From Dactylosporangium sp040689395 (GTDB lineage Bacteria > Actinomycetota > Actinomycetes > Mycobacteriales > Micromonosporaceae): a DNA stretch of 64,000 nucleotides. Where the stretch lies: the NCBI RefSeq assembly GCF_040689395.1, contig NZ_JBFAZX010000019.1, positions 1 through 64,000 on the forward strand, in the 5' to 3' direction. The notes below the pieces were generated by a model. That model saw nothing but the letters and a program-made list of their open reading frames with translations, ran no database searches and was not told where the DNA came from. This document shows, piece after piece, positions 53,644 to 61,811 of the stretch; positions within the stretch are counted from its first letter, which is position 1; each line of letters opens with the position of its first letter. The position numbers and the translations under genes were made by a program.

Positions 53644-54822
53644 GTGTCCAGTCAGGGCAGCAGCGGGGAGCTGCGAGTCGGCATGGTCGGCTACGCCTTC
53701 ATGGGCGCCGCGCACTCGCAGGCGTGGCGCACGGTGAACCGGGTCTTCGACCTACCGGCGCGGGCGAGCATGGTCGCCGTCTGCGGTCGCGATGGGGCGA
53801 AGGTGGCGGAAGCCGCGCGCCGGCTCGGCTGGGCCGAAGCGGTCACCGACTGGCGCGAGCTGATCGCCCGGGACGACATCGACGTCATCGACGTGTGTAC
53901 CCCGGGCGACAGCCACGCCGAGATCGCCATCGCCGCACTCGAGGCGGGTAAGCACGTCCTGTGCGAGAAGCCGCTGGCGAACACGGTCGACGAGGCACGT
54001 GCCATGGTCGAGGCCGCGGTCAAGGCCCGGACGCTGGGTGTGCGCTCGGCCTGCGGGTTCAACTACCGCCGGGTCCCCGCCGTCACCCTCATGCACGACC
54101 TGATCGCCGCCGGCCGGCTCGGCGCGATCCGCCACGTCCGCGCCGTCTACCTGCAGGACTGGATCGTCGATCCGAGCTTCCCGCTCGTCTGGCGGCTCCA
54201 GCAGGAGCGGGCCGGCTCGGGCGCGCTCGGCGACATCGGCGCGCACATCATCGACCTGACCCAGTTCGTCACCGGTCAGCGCATCACCGGCGTCGCCGGG
54301 CTGACCGAGACGTTCATCAAGGAGCGGCCGCTGCCGGAGTCCTCCACCGGCCTGTCGGCGAGCGCCGGCGTCGCGACCGGCGAGGTCACCGTCGACGACG
54401 CGGCGCTGTTCATCGCCCGGCTCGACGGCGGCGCGGTGGCCACGTATGAGGCGACCCGGTTCGCGACCGGCCGCAAGAACGGGCTGCGGGTCGAGATCAA
54501 CGGCGAGTACGGGTCGCTGGCCTTTGACCTCGAGCGCCTCAACGAGCTCGAGTACTACGACGCCACGCGGCCCGCGGCCGAGCAGGGCTGGAGCCGTATC
54601 CTCGTGACCGAGGGCGAGCACCCGTACTTCGGGGCCTGGTGGCCGCCGGGGCACATCATCGGGTACGAGCACTCCTTCACCCACGAGATGCGCGACTTCA
54701 TCGAGGCGGTGGCGACCGGCGCCGACCCGACGCCGTCCTTCGAGGACGCTCTGCAGGTGCAGCTCGTCCTCGACGCGGTCCAGAAGTCCGACTCCTCCTC
54801 CTGGGTGAGCGTGGCCGCATGA
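53644..54822 (+). CDS. Gfo/Idh/MocA-family dehydrogenase
   Basis: A 392-residue NAD(P)-dependent oxidoreductase. The Rossmann opening is VGMVGYAFMGAAHSQAW, the conserved EKP motif is in HVLCEKPLANTVDEA, and the C-terminal beta-sheet domain has GSGALGDIGAHIIDLTQFVTG with the catalytic Asp/His pair. Such enzymes oxidise sugars, inositols or sugar acids. GTG with AGAGGAAC upstream. The stop overlaps the xylose isomerase start, so both act in one catabolic route for the imported sugar. Confidence 0.92.
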   Translation: MSSQGSSGELRVGMVGYAFMGAAHSQAWRTVNRVFDLPARASMVAVCGRDGAKVAEAARRLGWAEAVTDWRELIARDDIDVIDVCTPGDSHAEIAIAALEAGKHVLCEKPLANTVDEARAMVEAAVKARTLGVRSACGFNYRRVPAVTLMHDLIAAGRLGAIRHVRAVYLQDWIVDPSFPLVWRLQQERAGSGALGDIGAHIIDLTQFVTGQRITGVAGLTETFIKERPLPESSTGLSASAGVATGEVTVDDAALFIARLDGGAVATYEATRFATGRKNGLRVEINGEYGSLAFDLERLNELEYYDATRPAAEQGWSRILVTEGEHPYFGAWWPPGHIIGYEHSFTHEMRDFIEAVATGADPTPSFEDALQVQLVLDAVQKSDSSSWVSVAA

Positions 54823-55997
54823 ATGATCCGTACGTCCCTACGCCGGCCGACCGGTTCTCGTTCGGCCTGTGGACGGTGGGCTGGCAGGCCCAGGACGTCT
54901 TCGGGGCGGCGTCGCGACCGGCGCTCGACCCGGTCGAGACCGTGCACCGGCTGGCCGAGCTGGGGGCGTACGGCGTCAGCTTCCACGACGACGACCTGAT
55001 CCCGTTCGGCAGCGACGAGACCGTGCGTGACAAGGTCGTGACCCGCTTCCGGGAGGCCCTGGACGGCACCGGCATGGTCGTGTCGATGGCCACCACGAAC
55101 CTGTTCGGGCACCCCATCTTCAAGGACGGCGCGTTCACCGCCAACGACCGCGCCGTGCGGCGGTTCGCGCTGCAGAAGGTGATGCGCAACATCGACCTCG
55201 CGGCCGAGCTCGGCGCGCCCACGTACGTGCTGTGGGGCGGCCGGGAGGGTGCGGAGTCCGGCGCCGGCAAGCAGATGCGCGCGGCGCTGGACCGCTACCG
55301 CGAGGCGATCAACGCGATCTGCGCGTATATCCGGGAGCGCGGCTACGACATCCGCCTGGCGATCGAGCCCAAGCCGAACGAGCCGCGCGGCGACATCCTG
55401 CTGCCGACGATCGGCCACGCGCTCGCGCTGATCTCCACGCTGGACGAGCCGTCCCGGGTCGGGCTCAACCCCGAGATCGGGCACGAGGAGATGGCCGGGC
55501 TGAACTTCGCGCACGGCATCGCGCAGGCGCTGTGGCACGGCAAGCTGTTCCACATCGACCTCAACGGCCAGCACGGGCCGCGCTTCGACCAGGACCTGCG
55601 CTTCGGCGCCGGCAACCTGCGGGGCGCGTTCTGGACCGTCGATGTGCTGGAGAACAGCTCCGGCTACCCCACGGCGTACGCCGGGCCGCGCCACTTCGAC
55701 TACAAGCCGCCTCGCACCGAGGACGCCGACGGCGTCTGGGTCACCGCGGCGGCCTGCATGCGCAACTACCTGATCCTCAAGGAGAAGGTGCGCACGTTCC
55801 GCGACGATCCCGAGGTGTCCGCCGCCCTGGCGACCGCGCGGGTCGACGAGCTGTCGGTGCCGACGCTGCTGCCGGGGGAGTCCCTGGAGGCGCTGCGCGC
55901 CGAGGAGATCGACGTCGAGACGGTCGCCGCCCGGGGGATGGCGTTCGAGCGGCTCGACCAGCTGGCCATGGAGCACCTGTTGGGAATTCGTGGCTGA
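54819..55997 (+). CDS. xylA: Xylose isomerase
   Basis: A 392-residue TIM-barrel aldose-ketose isomerase of the class I (Actinoplanes/Streptomyces) type, converting D-xylose to D-xylulose and D-glucose to D-fructose. Catalytic and metal-site segments are complete: VSFHDDDLIPFG with the base His, LWGGREGAES, IEPKPNEPRGDILLPT, NPEIGHEEMAGLNF and HIDLNGQHGPRFDQDL. ATGA overlap with the dehydrogenase. No xylulokinase gene is in the window, and the companion dehydrogenase suggests the locus may use another aldose or polyol. Confidence 0.95.
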   Translation: MNDPYVPTPADRFSFGLWTVGWQAQDVFGAASRPALDPVETVHRLAELGAYGVSFHDDDLIPFGSDETVRDKVVTRFREALDGTGMVVSMATTNLFGHPIFKDGAFTANDRAVRRFALQKVMRNIDLAAELGAPTYVLWGGREGAESGAGKQMRAALDRYREAINAICAYIRERGYDIRLAIEPKPNEPRGDILLPTIGHALALISTLDEPSRVGLNPEIGHEEMAGLNFAHGIAQALWHGKLFHIDLNGQHGPRFDQDLRFGAGNLRGAFWTVDVLENSSGYPTAYAGPRHFDYKPPRTEDADGVWVTAAACMRNYLILKEKVRTFRDDPEVSAALATARVDELSVPTLLPGESLEALRAEEIDVETVAARGMAFERLDQLAMEHLLGIRG

Positions 55998-56219
55998 ACC
56001 CCTCCGACTTCTCCGCCGGCACCGGTAGCGAGGGACCATCCGCGGTTGCGCCCCGCGGGTGGAGGTACCGGTCGCGGGGGAGAGCACAACCGGAGCCCCG
56101 GCGCGGCGCCAGCCAGGTGCCGGGCCGTGGCCCCGGGCAAACGACAACTGCAGAGCTGTACCGACATGACAGCGCGGCGGCGCGCGCAGACCCGACGAGT
56201 CGATCGTGAAGGAACTGTC

Positions 56220-57758
56220 ATGACCATCCGCTCGTGGCTCGCCGCCGCTACGGTGGGCCTCCTAGCCACCGGTGCCCTGAGCGCCGCGCCCGCCAGCGCG
56301 GCCGACGCACCGTACAAAGTGCTGGTCTTCTCGAAGACGGCCGGCTTCCGCCACTCGTCCATCCCGAACGGCGTCGCCGCCATCCAAGCGCTCGCCACCA
56401 CCAACAACTTCACCGTCACCGCCACCGAGGACGCCGCCGCGTTCACCACCGCCAACCTCGCGCAGTACCAGAGCGTGGTCTTCCTGTCGACGACCGGCGA
56501 CGTGCTCAACGACGCGCAGCAGACCGCGTTCGAGGCGTACATCCGTGGCGGCGGCGGGTACGTCGGCGTGCACGCCGCGGCCGACACCGAGTACGGCTGG
56601 CCCTTCTACGGCACGCTGGTCGGCGCCTGGTTCGCCTCGCACCCGGCGATCCAGCAGGCCACGGTCAACGTCGAGGACCGCACCCACCCGGCGACGGCGC
56701 ATCTCGGCGCGACCTGGGTGCGCACCGACGAGTGGTACAACTACCAGTCCAACCCGCGCGGCACCGCGCACGTGCTGACGTCGCTCAACGAGTCGTCGTA
56801 CTCCGGCGGCACCATGAACGGTGACCACCCGATCACCTGGTGCAAGACCATCGACAGCGGACGCTCCTTCTACACCGGCTTGGGTCACACCGAGGAGAGC
56901 TACACCGACACGAACTTCACCAAGCTGCTGCTCGGCGCCATCCGCTACACCGCCAAGCGCGTCGACGCCGACTGCTCGCCGCCCGCGCCGTCCGGCGCGT
57001 CGGTCTACCAGGGCGAGGCGTACTCCTCGACCGGCGGAGTCCAGGCCGCCGGCCACGCCCCGGCCGTAGGCGGCCAGACTGCCGGCTACATCGACAATAA
57101 TGACTGGATTGGGTTCAACAACGTCAACCTGTCCGCGGTCAAGGGCGTCACCGTGCGCGCCTCCTCGGCCGGCGCCGGCGGCACCATCGAGTTCCGCGCC
57201 GGGTCGACCACGGGCCCGCTGCTCGGCTCGGTCGCGGTGCCCAACACCGGCGGCTGGGAGACGTTCCGCGACGTGTTCACGCCGCTCGTCTCGAACGCCG
57301 CCACCTCGCTGTACCTCGTGTTCCGCGGCACCGGAACCTCGCTGTTCGACGTCGATCAGTTCACCCTCCTGCGTAACGCCACCACCCGGCAGGGCGAGGC
57401 GTGGTCGTCGATGAGCGGCCTGCAGGTCGCCGCGCACGGCTCCGCGTCGGGCGGCCAGACGGCGGGCTTCATCGACAACAACGACTGGGCTGGGTACACC
57501 GGCGTCAACCTCGCCACGGTCGCCGGGGTGCGCGTCAAGTGGTCCTCGGCGGGCACCGGCGGCACAGTGGAGTTCCGTGCCGGCTCTTCGACCGGCGCAC
57601 TGCTCGGCACGCTCGCGGTGACGAACACGGGCGGCTGGGACACCTTCCAGGAGGCCTCGATTCCGCTCGCCACGAATGCTTCCACCAGTCTGTACCTCGT
57701 GTTCCACGGCGGTTCCGGGTCGCTTTTCGACATCGACGAGTTCACGCTGATCGGCTGA
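56220..57758 (+). CDS. Secreted ThuA-domain protein with two CBM6 modules
   Basis: A 512-residue exported protein. Signal peptide 1-28 (cleavage near ASAADA). The ThuA domain (about 31-262) is a glutamine-amidotransferase-like fold: YKVLVFSKTAGFRHSSIPNG, GGGGYVGVHAAADTEYGWPF and NGDHPITWCKTIDSGRSFYT. Two CBM6-like carbohydrate-binding modules follow (about 281-395 and 398-512), each starting YQGEAYSS/RQGEAWSS and sharing the NDW, GTIEFRAGS and NTGGWETF blocks; they are near-copies of each other. Probably binds and modifies plant or microbial glycans outside the cell. Linked to the sugar operon by location. Confidence 0.9.
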   Translation: MTIRSWLAAATVGLLATGALSAAPASAADAPYKVLVFSKTAGFRHSSIPNGVAAIQALATTNNFTVTATEDAAAFTTANLAQYQSVVFLSTTGDVLNDAQQTAFEAYIRGGGGYVGVHAAADTEYGWPFYGTLVGAWFASHPAIQQATVNVEDRTHPATAHLGATWVRTDEWYNYQSNPRGTAHVLTSLNESSYSGGTMNGDHPITWCKTIDSGRSFYTGLGHTEESYTDTNFTKLLLGAIRYTAKRVDADCSPPAPSGASVYQGEAYSSTGGVQAAGHAPAVGGQTAGYIDNNDWIGFNNVNLSAVKGVTVRASSAGAGGTIEFRAGSTTGPLLGSVAVPNTGGWETFRDVFTPLVSNAATSLYLVFRGTGTSLFDVDQFTLLRNATTRQGEAWSSMSGLQVAAHGSASGGQTAGFIDNNDWAGYTGVNLATVAGVRVKWSSAGTGGTVEFRAGSSTGALLGTLAVTNTGGWDTFQEASIPLATNASTSLYLVFHGGSGSLFDIDEFTLIG

Positions 57759-57768
57759 CGCCCCAGCC

Positions 57769-57907
57769 GGCCGGATCGACCCTCGGCCGGCGTCGCGTCG
57801 GCCGGATCGACCCTCGGTCGGCCCCATGCCGGCCGGATTGACCTCGGTCGGCCTCGCGCCGGCCGGATTGACCTCGGTCGGCCTCGCGCCGGCCGGATTG
57901 ACGGAGG
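57769..57907. repeat. Five-unit 30/31-bp tandem repeat
   Basis: Head-to-tail units start at 57769, 57800, 57831, 57861 and 57891. The third and fourth are identical 30-mers (GGCCGGATTGACCTCGGTCG plus GCCTCGCGCC); the first two are 31 bp and diverged, and the fifth is partial. Each unit has GGCCG...CGGCC ends that can pair. It begins 11 bp after the ThuA stop and is not coding in a credible frame. Confidence 0.85.
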
Positions 57908-57941
57908 TGGGGCCGAGACGCCGAACGGCCCTTCCTTCGGG

Positions 57942-58041
57942 CCCCGCCCGCTCGGACACATGACGCGCCGTTGCGGATTCCGGGTCGGCGACGCCGACGC
58001 CGCCCGGACTCCATTCCCCGGCGCGGTCCGAGCGGGCGGGG
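57942..58041. repeat. 100-bp element with perfect 16-bp terminal inverted repeats
   Basis: CCCCGCCCGCTCGGAC (57942-57957) is the exact reverse complement of 58026-58041, enclosing 68 bp. A small hairpin GGCCC/GGGCC lies just left, and a T-rich stretch (CTCTTTTGCTTTGC) just right. It could be a large terminator for the ThuA transcript or a MITE-like relic. No target-site duplication is seen at the edges. Confidence 0.75.
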
Positions 58042-58175
58042 AACCTCTTTTGCTTTGCTAGCAGGTCTTTTAGGATTGCAGCGTGGGGGCGCAACCCACT
58101 TCGTTTCCGTTCCACCCGTTGTGAATCAACAGGTCTCCCTCGCGCCTGGAACCCCCTTCATCGGAGGACAGCAGT

Positions 58176-59183
58176 ATGGCGCGTCCAATCACGCTTTTCA
58201 CCGGCCAGTGGGCCGATCTTCCCTTCGAGGAGGTCTGCCGCCTCGCGTCCGAGTGGGGCTACGACGGTCTCGAGATCGCCTGCTGGGGCGATCACTTCGA
58301 GGTCGACAAGGCCATCTCCGACGAGTCCTACGTGGACCGCAAACTGGAGACGCTGGCGAAGTACAACCTGAAGGTCTGGACCATCTCCAACCACCTGGTC
58401 GGCCAGGCCGTCTGCGACCACCCGATCGACCAGCGGCACCAGGGCATCCTGCCGGCCCGCATCTGGGGAGACGGCGAGCCCGAGGGCGTGCGGCGGCGTG
58501 CCGCCGAGGAGATCAAGGACACCGCGCGGGCCGCGCGCAAGCTCGGCGTCGACGTGGTCGTGGGCTTCACCGGGTCGTCGATCTGGCACACCCTGGCCAT
58601 GTTCCCGCCGGTACCACCGGAGATGATCGAGGCCGGCTACCAGGACTTCGCCGACCGGTGGAACCCGATCCTCGACGTCTTCGACGAGGTGGGCGTCAAG
58701 TTCGCGCACGAGGTGCACCCGAGCGAGATCGCGTACGACTACTGGACGACGCGGCGCACCCTCGACGCGATCGGCAACCGCCCGGCGTTCGGTCTCAACT
58801 GGGACCCGTCACACTTCGTGTGGCAGGAGCTCGACCCGGTGAACTTCATCTTCGACTTCGCCGACCGCATCTACCACGTGGACTGCAAGGACGCGAAGGT
58901 CCGCACCGGCGACGGCCGCCGCGGCCGGCTCGCGTCGCACCTGCCGTGGGCCGACATGCGCCGCGGCTGGGACTTCGTCTCCACCGGCCACGGCGACGTG
59001 CCGTGGGAGGACTCGTTCCGGGCCCTCAACGCGATCGGGTACATCGGCCCGATCTCGATCGAGTGGGAGGACGCCGGCATGGACCGCCTGGTCGGCGCCC
59101 CGGAGGCCCTGCAGTTCGTGCGCAGGCTGGCCTTCGACGCCCCGGCGGCCGCTTTCGACGCGGCCTTCTCGTCCTCGTCCTGA
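58176..59183 (+). CDS. Sugar phosphate isomerase/epimerase-like TIM barrel protein
   Basis: A 335-residue AP-endonuclease-2-like TIM barrel. ITLFTGQWADLPFEEVCRLA opens it; metal-site residues appear in AHEVHPSEIAYDYWTT, GLNWDPSHFVWQ, IYHVDCKDAKVR and ISIEWEDAGMDR. Relatives include inosose isomerase/dehydratase (IolE/IolI) and hydroxypyruvate isomerase; the long loops with GDVPWEDSFRALNAIGYIGP fit the group often found with ThuA and Gfo/Idh/MocA genes. Likely acts in the same carbohydrate route as the operon upstream, though transcribed separately. ATG with GGAGG 9 nt upstream. Confidence 0.9.
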   Translation: MARPITLFTGQWADLPFEEVCRLASEWGYDGLEIACWGDHFEVDKAISDESYVDRKLETLAKYNLKVWTISNHLVGQAVCDHPIDQRHQGILPARIWGDGEPEGVRRRAAEEIKDTARAARKLGVDVVVGFTGSSIWHTLAMFPPVPPEMIEAGYQDFADRWNPILDVFDEVGVKFAHEVHPSEIAYDYWTTRRTLDAIGNRPAFGLNWDPSHFVWQELDPVNFIFDFADRIYHVDCKDAKVRTGDGRRGRLASHLPWADMRRGWDFVSTGHGDVPWEDSFRALNAIGYIGPISIEWEDAGMDRLVGAPEALQFVRRLAFDAPAAAFDAAFSSSS

Positions 59184-59312
59184 CGCTCCTCTTCCGGCGC
59201 GGCCTTCGCTTGGTCGAGGGCCGCGTCGTCCATCCTGTTTGCGCGGACGTGTCGGTTATACGGCTTTGGCGCACGGCCTCGCCTTGTTGCTGGCCTTGCT
59301 TTGGTCTTTTGG

Positions 59313-59366
59313 CCGAACACGCGAAGACCGACCCGGTTTGCCCGGGTCGGCCCTGCACGTGTTCGG
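59313..59366. terminator. Nested double-hairpin bidirectional terminator
   Basis: An inner perfect stem CCGACCCGG/CCGGGTCGG (59328-59336 with 59342-59350, 5-nt loop) sits inside an outer stem CCGAACACG/CGTGTTCGG (59313-59321 with 59358-59366). It lies 8 bp from the stop of the leftward YtxH-like gene and about 130 bp after the isomerase, so it can end both. Confidence 0.85.
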
Positions 59367-59373
59367 TCGTGAC

Positions 59374-59706
59374 CTAGAAGCTGGTGCCCGACGACGGCGT
59401 CGTGCGCGTGCCGCTCGTCGCCATGTCCCGCTCGATCGCGGGCGACTGCGACGTGTGCAGCAGGCGCTGCCCAAGATCCGTCTCGGCGAAGCGGCTGTTC
59501 GCCAGCCTGTCGGTGACCTTGGTCTTGCCCTCGCTGTAGAGCCGCGTCGCCTGCTCCTGGACGACCCCGGCGGCCTCCTGCATCGTCGGGCTCTCCTTGA
59601 TCTTCAGAGCAGTGGTCTTGAGCTCCTCATACTTCTCCCGACCGGCCCGGGCGCCGAGCACGAAGCCCGCGGCCAGACCGCCGAGGAACAGTAGCTTGCC
59701 GCGCAT
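59374..59706 (-). CDS. YtxH-like small stress protein
   Basis: A 110-residue protein with one N-terminal hydrophobic helix (LLFLGGLAAGFVLGARAG) and a long amphipathic helical tail, typical of YtxH-domain proteins. The ATG follows a perfect AAGGAGGT 7 nt upstream, so it is probably well expressed. Family members in Bacillus are general stress proteins; function is otherwise unknown. The C-terminus is Ser/Thr/Gly-rich. Confidence 0.85.
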   Translation of the reverse strand: MRGKLLFLGGLAAGFVLGARAGREKYEELKTTALKIKESPTMQEAAGVVQEQATRLYSEGKTKVTDRLANSRFAETDLGQRLLHTSQSPAIERDMATSGTRTTPSSGTSF

Positions 59707-59933
59707 GGCGACGACCTCCTTCTGACGGCGCCGGGTCATCGTTGCCTGCTGCGCCGTCTTGCGTTGACATACCCGTCCATCGTCGTCCCGACACATCGAT
59801 CTTGCTGCGGTTTGCCAAGATCTGGCACCCGATGCGGTGGTCCGCGCCAACGGATGGGATACCCGCTGGCGCAGACCCCCCGAGTCATGCTGTACTCTTT
59901 CCCGGTCGCCCTCGAACGGAGGGGGAGATGCGA

Positions 59934-60006
59934 TCCCGCGTAGCTCAATTGGCAGAGCAGCCGGCTGTTAACCGGCAGGTTATAGGTTCGAGTCCTATCG
60001 CGGGAG
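59934..60006 (+). tRNA. tRNA-Asn (GTT)
   Basis: A 73-nt cloverleaf. Acceptor TCCCGCG pairs with CGCGGGA, D-loop AGCTCAATTGGCAGAGC, anticodon stem-loop CCGGCTGTTAACCGG with anticodon GTT, and T-arm TATAGGTTCGAGTCCTAT, with discriminator G. CCA is not encoded. An intrinsic terminator follows. Confidence 0.97.
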
Positions 60007-60012
60007 CTTTAC

Positions 60013-60036
60013 TGGCCTCCTCGGAGGCCATTTTTT
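60013..60036 (+). terminator. Intrinsic terminator after tRNA-Asn
   Basis: TGGCCTCC (60013-60020) pairs with GGAGGCCA (60023-60030), directly followed by six T residues. This textbook rho-independent form is rare in GC-rich actinomycetes but usual behind stable RNA genes. Confidence 0.93.
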
Positions 60037-60097
60037 CTGGCCCATACCGTTTCGGGGCAGCATTCGACTTGCATGGCTCGGTAAACTTGCGACGCTT

Positions 60098-60171
60098 GGG
60101 GCGGTAGCTCAGCAGGTTAGAGCTGGGGACTCATAATCCCTTGGTCGCGGGTTCGAGTCCCGCCCGCCCCA
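60098..60171 (+). tRNA. tRNA-Met (CAT), elongator type
   Basis: A 74-nt cloverleaf. Acceptor GGGGCGG pairs with CCGCCCC, D-arm AGCTCAGCAGGTTAGAGC, anticodon loop ACTCATAATC with CAT, T-arm CGCGGGTTCGAGTCCCGC, discriminator A. The G1-C72 pair argues against an initiator tRNA. A CAT tRNA that is modified to read Ile (AUA) cannot be fully ruled out. Confidence 0.95.
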
Positions 60172-60270
60172 CAAAAGCGCTGGTAAAAGGCGCCGACATG
60201 AAGGCCAAGCGGGCCCGAAAGGGTCCGGAACGGCAGCGGAGTGCAGCAGTTGGTCTCTCCGCTGCCCTGG

Positions 60271-60621
60271 CTAGCCGGCGCCGACATTCCACGAGTCGGG
60301 CAGCAGGGCATCGACGACCAGGTGCAGCGAGTAGAGCAGCAGCATGCGCCGAGTCCGCCGGCCACGAACCAGACGGTCGCTGTCCGGAGCACCTCGAAGA
60401 CACTGGGAGCCTGCGACCGGTCCACGTCCTTGGTCATGAGGGCATGATCCGGCGCTGCGGCGCGGGTCGCAGCCCCGTTCATCCGAGGCTCTCGCCAAGC
60501 TGGTCCATGCCTTGCGCTTGTGCGTGCGGATCGTCGCAAGCCCGACGGACTTAGCGACGTTCACGGTGGTGCAACCGTCCGCGATCGCCTGCGACAGCGC
60601 CGCCCGCAGCTGTCGTCGCAC
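60271..60621 (-). pseudogene. Decayed small HTH/membrane gene remnants
   Basis: The 494-bp stretch after tRNA-Met holds no intact gene. On the minus strand, one frame starts VRRQLRAALSQAIADGCTTV and looks like a helix-turn-helix; further on, one frame gives VLRTATVWFVAGGLGA and a neighbouring frame gives MLLLYSLHLVVDALLPDSWN, which together would make one membrane helix if joined by a frameshift. I read this as two degraded gene fragments. The support is weak. Confidence 0.35.
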
Positions 60622-60665
60622 TGATCTGACTCGACGCAGACCCGCTACGCGACGACACTACGGTT

Positions 60666-61337
60666 GTGATCGAGGGATTGTTGCTCGACTTCTACGGCAC
60701 CGTCGTCGAAGAGGACGACGAGGTAGTGGCGTCGATCTGCACCCGTGCCGCTGCCAGTGCGTCCGGGGCGGTGACCCCCGACCACATCGACGGCGCGTGG
60801 TGGCAGGCGTTCCAAGCCGCAATGGTGGCCTCCCCCTTCCGGCCGCAGCGCGAGATTGCCGTGGCCAGCCTCGCCACGGCGTTGGCGGCGACTGGATGTA
60901 CCGCGGATGCGGTCGCGTTGTGCGAAGACCAGTTCAGACACTGGCGAACGGCTCCACTGCGACCCGGTACGCGCGACTTCCTGAATAGCGTTGGCCTGCC
61001 GATCTGCGTCGTGTCCAACATCGACCGGGCGGACCTGGAGGCAGCGCTCAGTTACCACGGGCTGTCATTCGCTGCCGTGGTCAGCAGCGAGGACGTTGGC
61101 GCGTACAAGCCGTCGCCGCAGATGTTCCGGCGCGGCCTGGCGATGCTGGGGATGAGGGCCGAGGGGGTCCTGCATGTCGGAGACTCGCTGACAGCAGACG
61201 TAGCGGGCGCTCAGGCCGCCGGCATGGCCGCGATCTGGGTCAACCGGCGCGGGCGACCGGCGCCCGATGGCATGGACGCCGCCGACGTGATCAGCAATCT
61301 CGCCGGCCTCACAGCACGGCTACCGCGCTTGTGCTGA
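60666..61337 (+). CDS. HAD-superfamily hydrolase
   Basis: A 223-residue HAD phosphatase. Motif I is LLLDFYGTVVEED (nucleophile D8; note FYGT where FDGT is usual, as in FYGT-type HADs), motif II PICVVSNIDRADL, motif III Lys in SSEDVGAYKPSPQMF, motif IV LHVGDSLTADVAGAQAAGM. The helical cap lies between motifs I and II. Substrate likely a small phosphorylated metabolite. GTG start without clear ribosome site. A CAGACCT/AGGTCTG hairpin follows at 61396-61419. Confidence 0.9.
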   Translation: MIEGLLLDFYGTVVEEDDEVVASICTRAAASASGAVTPDHIDGAWWQAFQAAMVASPFRPQREIAVASLATALAATGCTADAVALCEDQFRHWRTAPLRPGTRDFLNSVGLPICVVSNIDRADLEAALSYHGLSFAAVVSSEDVGAYKPSPQMFRRGLAMLGMRAEGVLHVGDSLTADVAGAQAAGMAAIWVNRRGRPAPDGMDAADVISNLAGLTARLPRLC

Positions 61338-61497
61338 GGCGCTTGACCTACGTTAGCCAGGGCAGTCAGCGGCGGGGCGCCAAGGCAGGCGAAGCCAGAC
61401 CTCCCGGGTGGAAGGTCTGCGGATACGCACACCGCAGTGCGGGCCGACGTGCGGGTGCTCGGACGGACGCCCGCCGATTGAGAGGCCTGGCGGCGTG

Positions 61498-61515
61498 TGT
61501 CATACGTGTCATACG
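61498..61515 (+). promoter_or_regulatory. Tandem 9-bp operator-like repeat
   Basis: TGTCATACG occurs twice in direct tandem, ending 8 bp before the GTG of the small gene pair. Direct repeats spaced one helical turn apart are typical binding sites of ribbon-helix-helix repressors, and such a protein is encoded by the second gene. CATACGCT may double as a -10 element of a leaderless promoter. Confidence 0.5.
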
Positions 61516-61523
61516 CTGGCGGC

Positions 61524-61811
61524 GTGGCTGCATTGCTGTGGCTGATGCCGGCGGTTGGTGAACCGGCGGCGAAGCTCACTGAGGTGAGCATCGCCGAGGT
61601 CGCCGAGGCGTTGGAGGCGCCGCAACATGATCAGTTATGGGTCCGCGCCGACAAGGATGTGCTCGCGGTGTACTCGGTGACTGCGCAGCGCCGAGCGATT
61701 GCCGTGCTGCTGGTTCGCTACGACGACTCGTTCGTCTGGCGGGTGGCACGGGCCAAGCCGACGAGCGGAGCCGAGTTCGAGACCTGGCTCGGGAGGAACA
61801 GCGATGGGTGA
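61524..61811 (+). CDS. Small protein, possible toxin of a TA-like pair
   Basis: A 95-residue protein I cannot place in a family. A helical start (KLTEVSIAEVAEALEAPQHD) is followed by alternating strands LWVRADKDVLAVYSVTAQRR, AIAVLLVRYDDSFVWRVARA and a terminal helix EFETWLGR. Size, basic strands and the overlapping downstream ribbon-helix-helix gene suggest a toxin-antitoxin or regulator pair, but no catalytic signature is seen. The GTG start has no ribosome site and may be leaderless; the frame opens earlier through the 9-bp repeats. Confidence 0.55.
   Translation: MAALLWLMPAVGEPAAKLTEVSIAEVAEALEAPQHDQLWVRADKDVLAVYSVTAQRRAIAVLLVRYDDSFVWRVARAKPTSGAEFETWLGRNSDG

Noticed and set aside
57742..58014. 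Minus-strand Arg/Pro/Gly-rich frames across the 30-bp repeats
   Set aside because: Low-complexity translation of noncoding repeats; the unit length alternates between 30 and 31 bp, which breaks any frame.
59934..60171. Integration site of a genomic island at the tRNA genes
   Set aside because: No integrase, excisionase or duplicated tRNA 3' end was found nearby.
60117..60539. Minus-strand frames ending GAGGTRTRDQGIMSPQL or GLEPATKGL near tRNA-Met
   Set aside because: These endings are the antisense translation of the tRNA gene, a well-known source of false proteins. The rest of the frames is degraded sequence.
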